From the NCBI RefSeq assembly GCF_009930815.1, contig NZ_CP022222.1, forward strand, positions 6,428,501 through 6,492,500: DNA of 64,000 bases. The letters run 5' to 3'. Shown piece after piece: positions 35,506 to 43,473 of this stretch; position 1 is the first letter of the stretch; each line of letters starts with the position of its first letter. The notes beneath the pieces are model-generated. The model was not told the origin of the DNA. It saw nothing but the letters and a program-made list of their open reading frames with translations, and searched no databases. Both the position numbers and the translations under genes were made by a program. The DNA comes from Bradyrhizobium sp. CCBAU 051011. GTDB lineage: Bacteria > Pseudomonadota > Alphaproteobacteria > Rhizobiales > Xanthobacteraceae.

Positions 35506-36057
35506 GCAGTGGTTTTAACGCTTATGCCGCGTTCTCCCCGGAGCCGAATTCCTCTGGCCTCCGTCGCCGACGGATTGACGATTGATCGAAAGCCCGGTCG
35601 GGCCCGACAATCTCCATCGGCTTGACACCAGCAACGGGTGCCAGGACCGCGCGGTTTTGCCGTCCACGGCTTCCCCGGACAAAGCGCTTCGACCGGCCCG
35701 TATGCTGCCGGAAGAAGTTTTGCCCGAAGCGTTTAAGCGCCGGTCGTCTGCGCGTCCGTGTCCGCTCACGGAAAGTCCAGCCTGCGAACCCATCGCGCGC
35801 CCGAACGCTGCCGCGTCCACCGCAACCCGTCCCAACGTTCGTGACGCTGGCCAACGCCCCTCTGTCTCAAGGACGGGATAGCGGGAGTTGTAGGTTTGAT
35901 TTGGGTGCCGCGTTAAGCGAAAAATTTTGGGGGGGGGGGGGGAATATGTTTCTTGCCAGCAGGGGCAAATCAGTGATTGGGGGCGGGGGGGAAGTTGCGC
36001 GGGGAGCGACTATTGTATGCACTCAATTGAGACGTACGGCTTCATCAGGTTTCACCG
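35506..36057. other. Gene-free stretch with a 14-base G run
   Basis: Between the caspase-like gene and the RelA/SpoT-like remnant there is about 1 kb without a credible gene. Translations are Arg-rich noise. It contains an uninterrupted run of 14 G (35929-35942) and a second G-rich tract around 35979-35990. The 35520-35880 part looks like degraded intergenic repeat. Confidence 0.5.
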
Positions 36058-36110
36058 GCAAGTTAAGTGCAGTCCAGCACTGTCACCGTAATTTCACTGT
36101 CACCGCAATC
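36058..36110. repeat. Dispersed repeat fragment (CACTGTCACCGTAATT type)
   Basis: Contains CAAGTTAAGTGCA followed by CACTGTCACCGTAATTT and directly again CACTGTCACCGCAAT. Related pieces occur at 37506-37529, 39531-39595 and 40727-40776 in this window. It lies just upstream of the broken RelA/SpoT-type gene. Confidence 0.65.
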
Positions 36111-36212
36111 AGAGCGTCCCTAGCCCGCCGGTGCTACCGTGGGTGGCGCGGTCGATTCGTTATGGCCGTCTGTTGCATTGTGCGCCGATCATTGGGATCG
36201 GTGCTATGACCT

Positions 36213-37364
36213 TTGTGGCTTCCGGAAATGGAATGGGCTGTTCCAAAGCACGCCAAGAAGCGCGTTAACTGGGCTGGGAAAATGCTCCTTGCCGAGGTGC
36301 CGCCCTTTGATTGGTCTGCGGCAGAACGGGGCGAAGAATATACCGGCAATGACGCACATCACGCGTGGGCGCAGGACTATTTTGAAGCGCTGGACATAAT
36401 TAACAACTGGCGCTCATCGCATAACTTTCCGCTCAACACCTTTCATATCGGCCTCAAGCGCCGAGCAAAGATTATTGATCCCAAAGCGATCACCGCACAG
36501 AGGATTAAGCGTCTAGCCTCGATCGAAGCCAAGCTTCGTCGCTTCCCGACCATGACACTCTCTCAGATGCAGGATATTGGAGGTTGTCGCGCTATCGTTG
36601 CAACGGCGCAGGGCGTTGCAAAATTATGCGAGAGCTACGCTGAGAGCGACCTGAAACATATCCTGCATGAGACTGACAACTACATCGACACGCCAAAGGA
36701 TTCCGGGTACCGCGGCGTGCACCTTATTTATCGATATCATTCCGACAGAAGGCAGGACTATAACTCGCTGAAAATCGAGATGCAGCTGCGGTCGCAGTTG
36801 CAACACGCGTGGGCGACGGCTGTCGAGACCGTCGGCGCATTTGTTCGTCAAGCTTTGAAGTCAAGTGTTGGTGAGCAAGAGTGACTTAGATTCTTTGCCC
36901 TGATGGGAGCGGCGTTAGCGTTCCGAGAAAACACTGCGCCGGTCCCAGGCACTCCAAGCGCGTACTCAGAGCTTGTCAAAGAAATCCGCGAGCATGCGAA
37001 ATCGTTGGAAGTAGCAAGCAGGCTACAGGCCTTCGGCGCGGCGCTTCAGTATTATGAATCGAAACAATCTAAGAATACCCACTACTACCTAGTCGAGGTA
37101 AACCACGCTCAAAGAACCCTAAGCGTGACCGGCTTTAAACAGAGCGAATCGGAAAAGGCGACCGCAAAGTATTTGGAAGTCGAGAAAAAGATAAAAGATA
37201 CCAGTCCAAATTCTGACGCCGTGTTGGTGTCCGTGGATTCGATGAATTCTCTTCGTCAGGCTTACCCGAACTACTTCTTAGACACGGGCGTGTTTGTAAA
37301 CGCTCTGCGTGCGATTTTGGCACCTCCGAGGGTTATCGGTAAAGGTCGTATCCGACAGACATAG
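36213..37364 (+). pseudogene. RelA/SpoT-domain protein split by an in-frame TGA
   Basis: One reading frame from about 36213 (TTG) or 36228 (ATG) to 37364 is interrupted only by TGA at 36882-36884. The first part has the alarmone synthetase core: KRRAKIIDPKAITAQRIKRL, DIGGCRAIV, SGYRGVHLIYRY and IEMQLRSQLQHAWA. After the stop the same frame continues LRFFALMGAALAFRE and a further 150 residues. A TGG-to-TGA change (Trp to stop) in GEQE-W-LRFF is the simplest cause. Full length would be about 380 residues. It would make or degrade (p)ppGpp-like nucleotides. Its lower GC and repeat-rich surroundings suggest it was acquired. The N-terminal fragment keeps the catalytic part. Confidence 0.8.
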
Positions 37365-37389
37365 AGCAAGCATTGCCCGGATGATCGAA

Positions 37390-37457
37390 GCGATATCCGG
37401 GGCCCTCACGTCCAGCGGTCCCGCATATCGCATGCGCTCATGCGGGCTACTTGCTGC
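37390..37457. repeat. Dispersed repeat R1, copy 1
   Basis: About 68 bases starting GCGATATCCGG and containing CTCACGTCCAGC, GCATATCGC and GCGCTCATGCGG. Copy 2 is at 40109-40174 in the same orientation with about 85 percent identity by eye. The two copies flank the esterase region. Confidence 0.75.
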
Positions 37458-37505
37458 AAATGGGATACAGATGCTCTGCGCACCGGAAATCATTCCGGAG
37501 TTGCA

Positions 37506-37529
37506 GTTCAGCACCGTCACCGTAATTTC
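37506..37529. repeat. Dispersed repeat fragment (CACCGTCACCGTAATT type)
   Basis: Short piece GTTCAGCACCGTCACCGTAA of the same family as 36058-36110 and 39531-39595. It abuts the 3' end of the esterase gene at 37531. Confidence 0.5.
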
Positions 37530-37530
37530 C

Positions 37531-39285
37531 TCAGGGTATGCTCTCCGGCCGCACGTACCAGTCGTTGGAGGTCGCTTTCCTGTGCAGCGGGAAGGGATTG
37601 AACTGGTTGGCGAGAAAGATCTCGGAAAATCCCTGATCGCACGAACCAAAGCCAACACTCGCGCACGGCGCGGAGTAGACCCGTAACCTGCCGGCACCCA
37701 TGTGGGCCTGCCAATTGGCGGTGACGGCTTGCAAATTGCTCACGGTCACGTCGGGGCCCGAGCTGACGGGGCTCGTTGCGCCGGCGCGATCCGCCGCCTG
37801 GGCTCGGGTCGCGTAGGTTCCTCCAGGCAACCCGCATTCCTGGTATTTGAACTTGTCCTGGCTCACGCCTGCGGGTTTTCGTGGCCGGGTCCCCAGCTCT
37901 ACGCCGACACTGGCGAGCTGTCCCTCGGGATCGGACGCGGAGCCCGCCACCGTGATACAGTCGCCGCTGACCGAGGCGCTGCTGATCGTGACGCTGGGTG
38001 GGGCATTCGGCGGCGGCGATCCAAGCGTGATCGGATTGCCTGCTATGTTCGTGCTGGCGCCGTCGTTGTCTTTCGCGGTCGCGACCGGCACGTAGATGGC
38101 GTCCATATGCAGATTATCGAACGTCACGGCCCAATCGCTGGTCCCCGAAGCGGTTTTCGCTGGTTGAGGAAAGCGGCCATCGAGCCGCACCGTCACGCTC
38201 GCAACCGAGCCCGCGGAGGCGGACGCCGTCCCGTTCACGCTGATCGAATTTCCGGTGGCCTGAGCCGCGCTGATTGAGATCGACGGGGGTGGGGCTTCGC
38301 GGAACGGATGCGCCTTAAAGAAAGCCCATTGCAACTCGGTGGCGCTCGGCCCGGTCGGATCGGCGAATTGTCCACTGTTGTCGCCGACCCAATAGTGAGT
38401 ACCGGTGCCGATGAAATCGCCACGCTTGCCTTCGTAAAAGACGGTCTCGACCACGGAGCGCTGCGGGCTGCCATACCTCGTCTGGGTGCAGGGCACGCCT
38501 TCAGCCGTACAATCCAGTGTCGCAGTTGGTGAGGGGCTAAGTCCGTAACGGCGGATCCAGGCATCCCGTATGTTTTCGGATGCCAATTTATTCACCACGC
38601 AATCGTTGCGCGAATGAATGGCCATGATCGGAACGGGACGCTGCTCCTCGGGTTGCTGCTGCTCCGCTTTCATCGCGGCCACATTGGCGGAGACCGGCTT
38701 GAAACTCCCCGGATTGACGCAGACGAAACCTACTGCGGAGGAGGTCTCCGCGTAGGGCAGGCCCTCGACAGAGCCGGCCGCGGCAAAATAGTCGCTGTGA
38801 GCGACGGCGAGCGCCACCGACATTCCGGCGCCGGAGGACAGGCCGGTCACATAGCGCCGGTTGGGATCGATCTTCAACTCGGCCTCGATCTCGCGTGCGA
38901 TCTGGTGCAGGTCCTCGACCTCACCTGCGCCCTTGTGAATGTGCTGGTCGAGAAAGAAGCCCCAGCAATTCGTCTCCCGCATGCCGTCATAGGAGGTGAT
39001 GAAGGGGTAAACCGCGATGAAGTTATCGCGCTCCGCCAGATCCTTGAAGCGCGTCTCGTTGATCATGTTGGTCTCGGTCTGGCGGCAGCCGTGCAAGATC
39101 ATCACAAGCGGCACCGCATCCTGTCCTGTGTAGGTAGACGGCACGAAGACCTGATAGTGGCGATCGCGCGAACCTGCGTAGGATTTTGCCGTGAACACCT
39201 TCTGCCGCAACTCGCCGGCAGAAGCAGCTCCGCTGACCAGCCAGCAAAGAACGAGCGTCAACAATCGCCACAGGATGGGAAACAT
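37531..39285 (-). CDS. Secreted PHB-depolymerase/LpqC-type esterase with Ig-like C-terminal region
   Basis: 584 residues: signal peptide (to about Ala23), then an alpha/beta hydrolase domain (about 30-330) with oxyanion motif HGC (65-67), nucleophile Ser150 in TGLSSGAG, and a His in GTHYWVGD. This is the pattern of the PHB depolymerase/poly(hydroxyalkanoate)-esterase family. Residues 335-500 look like two Ig/fibronectin-type repeats (PPPSISISAA..., PPSVTISSASVSGD...), typical of substrate-binding modules. It may hydrolyse polyesters or acetyl-xylan-type esters outside the cell. It lies between repeat copies. Confidence 0.8.
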   Translation of the reverse strand: MFPILWRLLTLVLCWLVSGAASAGELRQKVFTAKSYAGSRDRHYQVFVPSTYTGQDAVPLVMILHGCRQTETNMINETRFKDLAERDNFIAVYPFITSYDGMRETNCWGFFLDQHIHKGAGEVEDLHQIAREIEAELKIDPNRRYVTGLSSGAGMSVALAVAHSDYFAAAGSVEGLPYAETSSAVGFVCVNPGSFKPVSANVAAMKAEQQQPEEQRPVPIMAIHSRNDCVVNKLASENIRDAWIRRYGLSPSPTATLDCTAEGVPCTQTRYGSPQRSVVETVFYEGKRGDFIGTGTHYWVGDNSGQFADPTGPSATELQWAFFKAHPFREAPPPSISISAAQATGNSISVNGTASASAGSVASVTVRLDGRFPQPAKTASGTSDWAVTFDNLHMDAIYVPVATAKDNDGASTNIAGNPITLGSPPPNAPPSVTISSASVSGDCITVAGSASDPEGQLASVGVELGTRPRKPAGVSQDKFKYQECGLPGGTYATRAQAADRAGATSPVSSGPDVTVSNLQAVTANWQAHMGAGRLRVYSAPCASVGFGSCDQGFSEIFLANQFNPFPLHRKATSNDWYVRPESIP

Positions 39286-39878
39286 CGGACCCTCCGATCT
39301 TCAACGACACCGGTCATGCGACGCCGACTTTTCACATCCGATCAAAGTTTCGGCGTCACCAGATCGATAAGCCGTTGGCAGCGACAACAGTCGCATTGCG
39401 GCGATGGCGGTCGTGTGATCTAAAACACAGGTCCAAAGCATCTTTTCTTTGCGAAGAGACGGTGGAACAAAGGCAAGCTGAGAGGCGACGGAAAACTCCG
39501 CGGCCGGCGGACAGCGATGCTGCGGCAAGGATTACGGTGACAGTGCGCTTAATCCGCCGCCCGCGAAGCGCAATTGAGTGCACTGTCACCTTAATCCCAG
39601 TCTCGCAATTTGGGATCGGTTCGTTGCCGTGCCCCGGAGCGTATGAAGTAGTTGCGAAGTTGTCGTTGGCAGCTTCTTCGCTGGTCTGGTTTTGGGACGC
39701 GCTCGCAAGCGGCTTTGAGTCAAGGAACTCGAAAGTCGAGTAGGAGACCACCTGCTTTTCCTGCTGATCTCGCGGCAGCCGGCACGGATTCACTAGATAG
39801 AAACCATAGAAAATTATCTGGAAACTTTAGCGAAACAACTCGGCCGCCTGAGCGTCGGTTTGCCGGAGGGCAATCGTC
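39286..39878. other. Intergenic stretch holding a palindromic repeat
   Basis: About 590 bases between the esterase start and a 57-residue ORF. Open frames run through it on both strands, but they pass across the repeat at 39531-39595 and lack ribosome-binding sites. No gene called. Confidence 0.4.
39531..39595. repeat. REP-like imperfect palindrome
   Basis: ATTACGGTGACAGTGCGCTT (from 39531) and GAGTGCACTGTCACCTTAAT (to 39595) are inverted copies, matching at about 20 of 23 positions over the full arms, around a 19-base GC-rich spacer. It is the most complete copy of the GTGACAGTGCACT family in this window. Confidence 0.7.
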
Positions 39879-40052
39879 ATGACAGAGCGCCAGTTCAGAG
39901 AGCTAGAAACTGATATCGCGCGCTATCGGCTGCTGGAACGGGAGGTCACCGATCCACTTGCCGCGTGCCTGATACACGTCATCATCCAGGAACTTGAAGC
40001 TGACCTTCAGAAGGATCGCGAGCCCGGTCAGCGACGTTGCCGGGACGGCTAG
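39879..40052 (+). CDS. Hypothetical 57-residue protein
   Basis: MTERQFRELETDIARYRLLE opens a 57-residue charged, all-helical protein that ends with RCRDG. GGAGGG precedes the ATG by 9 bases. Short coiled proteins with a REVTDPLA-like segment are common in Bradyrhizobium, so this is likely real. Function unknown. Repeat copy 2 begins 57 bases after its stop. Confidence 0.6.
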   Translation: MTERQFRELETDIARYRLLEREVTDPLAACLIHVIIQELEADLQKDREPGQRRCRDG

Positions 40053-40108
40053 CAAGCGCGACCGGCTAAAGCAATGGGTCGTGCGAATGCGTGCCCGAGC
40101 CAGGCTCC

Positions 40109-40174
40109 GCGATATCCGGGCCTCACGTCCAGCAGGCCCGCATATCGCGTGCGCTCATGCGGTGTACTTGCTGC
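40109..40174. repeat. Dispersed repeat R1, copy 2
   Basis: GCGATATCCGGGCCTCACGT, then CAGCAGGCCCGCATATCGCG and GCGCTCATGCGG. Same orientation as copy 1 at 37390-37457. It lies 13 bases before the end of the convergent PRC-barrel gene. Confidence 0.75.
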
Positions 40175-40187
40175 CTGGCGTTATAGA

Positions 40188-40565
40188 CTATAGACCACCT
40201 CGTCCTTCCCAGTACGTAGGCGTGCCGTAGTACTGGTGAGTGCGTGTTTCCCAGTCTCGATCCTGCCAGGAGTCATCACTGAACTCAGGCGCATCCCTCA
40301 GTTGTTGCTCGGTGATATCAGTTCGAAAACCAAGGAGCGATCTGTCATACTTCAGAGCGGCCCACGGGATGGGATAATGGCTATGGCCCAACCCAACAAA
40401 TCCGCCAAAGCTCATGACGGCGTAGGCTACGCGACCTGACATCTTGTCGATGATGAGGTGATCGATCTCACCGATATTCTTTCCATCTGCTCCATAAACC
40501 TCGGTTCCATGAATGTCTTCGCTTGAGATGCACTGATGATCTGGATGGGCTGTTGCGCGGGCCAT
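40188..40565 (-). CDS. PRC-barrel domain protein
   Basis: 125 residues from ATG 40565 (AGGGAG 8 bases upstream). One PRC-barrel domain: DIHGTEVYGADGKNIGEIDHLIIDKMSGRVAYAVMSFGGFVGLGH with the typical second half YPIPWAALKYD. PRC barrels occur in RimM and photosynthetic reaction-centre H subunits and in many stand-alone stress proteins of rhizobia. Role here unknown. A start 6 codons earlier is possible. Confidence 0.82.
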   Translation of the reverse strand: MARATAHPDHQCISSEDIHGTEVYGADGKNIGEIDHLIIDKMSGRVAYAVMSFGGFVGLGHSHYPIPWAALKYDRSLLGFRTDITEQQLRDAPEFSDDSWQDRDWETRTHQYYGTPTYWEGRGGL

Positions 40566-40726
40566 GGCTTCGGCTCCCTTCATAAGTGGGTTTTGTCGCC
40601 TTAACTCGGCCGCGACGGGGTCGTTCCTCGCGGCGAGAACATTTCACGGCGCGGCCAATAGTTCTTGTTGCGACGCAGGGAATTGCGATGAAAGCGCACT
40701 CAGCAGACGCTTAGGCTTCCCGGTGT

Positions 40727-40776
40727 CAAGTTAAGTACACTGCAGCCGCAATTCGCGAGTGCTGTCGCTGTACTTC
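40727..40776. repeat. Degenerate dispersed repeat fragment
   Basis: CAAGTTAAGTACACTGCAGC followed by GAGTGCTGTCGCTGTACTT. It shares CAAGTTAAGT with the copy at 36059 and the general layout with 39531-39595, but it is more diverged. Confidence 0.4.
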
Positions 40777-40795
40777 CGGCATTACGCTCCGGATG

Positions 40796-41335
40796 TTAAT
40801 CTGCCACTCCGGCCGCAAATGCCGTGAACAATGCCTTTCCCTGCGGCCAATCCCCAAGGTCGCTGGCCTCGTTGATGTGCCCAAGCGCTCCCACTTCGAC
40901 AATGCCGCTGCCCCATTGGTTCGCTCTCTCGCGGGCATAGTCGACCGTGCCATATGGATCGTACGCGCTCGCGACGATGAGCGAGGGGAAGCGGAATTTG
41001 CTCGATGGCGGATTGGCGAAACTGGCGGCCTCGATGGGGAAGGCCTGCGCTTGCGGATCAGGGACGGCAGCGAGGAATGCGCCCGAGACCTGCGCGGTGG
41101 ACGCCTGCTGCCAGTGGGCAAGCAGAAGACAGGCAAGGCTGTGAGCGACAAGGATCGGCGGTCGTGACGCTGCGGCGACAGCGCGATCCAGCGCTTCGAT
41201 CCAGTTCTTGAGGTCGGGCCGGTCCCAGTCGGCGGGCTGGAGGCGGCGGCAGCGCGGGTTGATGTTTTCCCATCGGGTTTGCCAGTGCTTCTCACCAGAT
41301 CCGCCAATTCCCGGCAGGATAATGATGTCGGTCAT
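40796..41335 (-). CDS. RBBP9/YdeN-type alpha/beta hydrolase
   Basis: 179 residues from ATG 41335: LPGIGGSGEKHWQTRWE at the start, nucleophile Ser in LVAHSLACLLLAHW, an Asp-containing AYDPYG and a catalytic-type His in GALGHINEASDLGDWP. Small serine hydrolases of this group have been described from bacteria to mammals, with unclear substrates. It is divergent from the Lrp-type regulator across about 105 bases, so the regulator may control it. Confidence 0.85.
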   Translation of the reverse strand: MTDIIILPGIGGSGEKHWQTRWENINPRCRRLQPADWDRPDLKNWIEALDRAVAAASRPPILVAHSLACLLLAHWQQASTAQVSGAFLAAVPDPQAQAFPIEAASFANPPSSKFRFPSLIVASAYDPYGTVDYARERANQWGSGIVEVGALGHINEASDLGDWPQGKALFTAFAAGVAD

Positions 41336-41440
41336 GTCAGCTCCGTTGTTGCAACGGGGCAGAATTGACGGCTTCCGCTCCGGGCTGGAATGGGCAATCA
41401 TCGGAAAAGACGTCTTCTTGCCGATGGATTCAAGGTCTTC

Positions 41441-41911
41441 ATGTCTTTTCGAGAAAGTTCTGTCCCCGCGCTGGACCCGACCGATGTTGCGATTATCGAA
41501 GCGATGCAGGAGGATGGGCGCATCGCGATTTCAGAGCTTGGCCGCAGAATAGGGCTCTCACAGCCCGCGACCTCGGAGCGGGTCAAGCGGCTGGAGGAGC
41601 GCGGAATCATCACCGGCTATACCGCCAAGATCAATCCGGCCGCGCTCGGCTTGCGGATGATGGCCGTCATCCGCCTGCGCACGACCCACGAGCATATCCA
41701 GTCCTGCCTCAAGCAGTTTTCCAAGATGCCTCAAATCATGGAGGTGCTGCGGCTGACCGGCGAGGATTGTTTCATTCTCAAGGTGTTCGTGCCCTCGCCG
41801 CAGGAACTTGAGACGATCGTGGATACGGTCGCCCGGCACGGTGCGGTCACGACGTCGCTGGTTTTACGAAGCGAGCCGCCAAAGCCGATCGGTCGCGCGC
41901 TGATCCGGTGA
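41441..41911 (+). CDS. Lrp/AsnC-family regulator
   Basis: 156 residues from ATG 41441: N-terminal winged helix (LDPTDVAIIEAMQEDGRIAISELGRRIGLSQPATSERVKRLEE, about 10-55) and a C-terminal RAM/ligand-binding domain. Usually responds to an amino acid as dimer or octamer. Candidate targets are the divergent hydrolase and nearby genes. A longer start at 41390 would overlap the divergent promoter region. Confidence 0.9.
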   Translation: MSFRESSVPALDPTDVAIIEAMQEDGRIAISELGRRIGLSQPATSERVKRLEERGIITGYTAKINPAALGLRMMAVIRLRTTHEHIQSCLKQFSKMPQIMEVLRLTGEDCFILKVFVPSPQELETIVDTVARHGAVTTSLVLRSEPPKPIGRALIR

Positions 41912-42036
41912 GGGGAGGCGTCTGCGCTCGATACATGACGGGCGTGTGTCGCGGCAGATTGAAATGCAGGGCTGGAGCAAATCGACGGGGTTGCCTATCT
42001 TGGCGGGAAGTGGAGTGGAACCGAAAGGGACTCGCG

Positions 42037-42522
42037 ATGGCCAAGAACACAGCAAAGAACACGATTTGTCTCTGGTACGACAAGGACGCCGAGGCTGCGG
42101 CCCGCTTCTACGCCGAGACCTTTCCTGACAGCGCGGTGCACGCCGTCCACCGCGCGCCCAGCGACTATCCATCCGGCAAGGCGGGGGATGTGCTGACGGT
42201 CGATTTCACGGTGGCCGGCGTCCCTTGCCTCGGCCTCAATGGCGGGCCTGCGTTCAAGCATAACGAAGCCTTCTCGTTTCAGATCGCCACCGACGATCAG
42301 GAAGAGACCGACCGCTACTGGAACGCCATCGTCGGCAATGGCGGGCAGGAAAGCGCGTGCGGCTGGTGCAAGGACAGATGGGGCATCTCCTGGCAAATCA
42401 CGCCGCGTGTGTTGACCGAGGCGCTGGCGGTTGGCGGCGCCGAAGCCAAGCGCGCGTTCGATGCGATGATGGAGATGAAAAAGATCGACGTCGCCGCGAT
42501 CGAGGCAGCGCGGCGCGGCTGA
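42037..42522 (+). CDS. VOC-superfamily PhnB-like protein
   Basis: 161 residues from ATG 42037: glyoxalase/bleomycin-resistance fold of the PhnB/3-demethylubiquinone-methyltransferase-like group. Motifs ICLWYDKDAEAAARFYAETF, FTVAGVPCLGLNGGP and GWCKDRWGISWQI. Metal- or substrate-binding function unknown. It lies 125 bases after the Lrp-type gene on the same strand. Confidence 0.85.
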   Translation: MAKNTAKNTICLWYDKDAEAAARFYAETFPDSAVHAVHRAPSDYPSGKAGDVLTVDFTVAGVPCLGLNGGPAFKHNEAFSFQIATDDQEETDRYWNAIVGNGGQESACGWCKDRWGISWQITPRVLTEALAVGGAEAKRAFDAMMEMKKIDVAAIEAARRG

Positions 42523-42564
42523 CGCTGCGGTTGCGGGCGGGGTTACGGCGGCAGGTGCGCTCCA

Positions 42565-43149
42565 TCAAAACGTTGCGAGCAACGGCAGCCAGATCAGGCC
42601 CGCAATCGCGACCAGCGCGAATGCACCAAGCCGGTTGACGAGATCAGGATGCGTCAGGCGGTTGACGCCGCGTCCCAGCATGGCGCCGAAGACGAGCCAC
42701 GCAGCGCCGGCGGTGACGATCTGCAGCGATATCACGGTTAACCACGGCAACAATTCAAGCGGCGCAAGCTGAAGCGGCAACAGCAGGAAGGCGAAGACGA
42801 TTGCCTTGGGATTCAGCAGCGTGGTTAGCAGGACGTGGCTGAACGTTACTGCGGGGCCATCGCCGAACTGGCGCGAGCGGTGGCGCCAGAGCGTGACGGC
42901 GAGGCAGAGAATGTAGATCGTGACGATGGCGCGCAGGATGACCGCAACAATCGGGACGTCGAGCATCACGGGGCCGAGAACCAGCCGCAGCAATGCGATC
43001 GCCATGAGGTAGCCGCAGAGCTCGGCCGCCAGCAAATGCAGCGATCGGGAGATGCCGACGCCTGCGCCTGATGTGGCGAGCAAAGTGTTGGTCGGCCCGG
43101 GTACCGCCAGCAGGGAATAGGATGTCACGAGGAAGGTGAGGAAGGTCAT
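42565..43149 (-). CDS. LysE-family transporter
   Basis: 194 residues, six hydrophobic segments; the start TFLVTSYSLLAVPGPTNTLLATSGAG is the LysE/RhtB signature with PGPTN, and LLNPKAIVFAFLLLP is the second family motif. Somewhat shorter than typical (about 205). Probably exports an amino acid or similar compound; substrate unknown. Convergent with the PhnB-like gene. Confidence 0.85.
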   Translation of the reverse strand: MTFLTFLVTSYSLLAVPGPTNTLLATSGAGVGISRSLHLLAAELCGYLMAIALLRLVLGPVMLDVPIVAVILRAIVTIYILCLAVTLWRHRSRQFGDGPAVTFSHVLLTTLLNPKAIVFAFLLLPLQLAPLELLPWLTVISLQIVTAGAAWLVFGAMLGRGVNRLTHPDLVNRLGAFALVAIAGLIWLPLLATF

Positions 43150-43247
43150 GCAGCCATCTAACCGAGCTTGGGCTGCAAGATATTGATTTGCATCATGGGA
43201 GAGCGACGCGTTCGTCGTAACCCGTCATCCCTGCGCAACGGCTTCGC

Positions 43248-43441
43248 CCGTCATGCCCGGCCTTGTGCCCGCCTTCGCTAAAGCTTCGGCGGACTGGCAC
43301 CTGAGCCCGGCGAAGCCTTGGCGTAGCCGGCTGCCGGGCATCCACGTCTTTGCTTCAATATAGCGAGAAAGACGTAGATGGCCGGGCATAGGCGAGCGGA
43401 AGCGACGCCGTCCTTCGGACGGCTATGCCCGGCCATGACGG
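43248..43441. repeat. Intergenic mosaic repeat with inverted arms
   Basis: Outer pieces CCGTCATGCCCGGCC (43248) and GCCCGGCCATGACGG (ends 43441) flank an inner inverted pair: GCCGGGCATCCACGTCTTT (about 43333-43351) versus AAAGACGTAGATGGCCGG (43368-43385). Copies of this type (atgcccgg...catccacgtctt) are in my memory very frequent between genes in Bradyrhizobium. It fills the gap between the LysE and alcohol dehydrogenase genes. Confidence 0.75.
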
Positions 43442-43473
43442 AAAAAGCTCACTCGATAGCCGCGCGTGCCGCT

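Noticed and set aside
35622..36209. 195-codon open frame in the island's left part
   Set aside because: Arg/Pro-rich, runs through the poly-G tract and repeat fragments, no ribosome-binding site.
37309..37686. 125-codon plus-strand frame after the RelA/SpoT remnant
   Set aside because: Overlaps repeat copy 1 and the 3' end of the esterase gene; no start signal.
39356..39793. 145-codon minus-strand frame upstream of the esterase
   Set aside because: It reads across the REP-like palindrome (giving RIKRTVTVI) and lacks a ribosome-binding site, though part of it may be a decayed gene.
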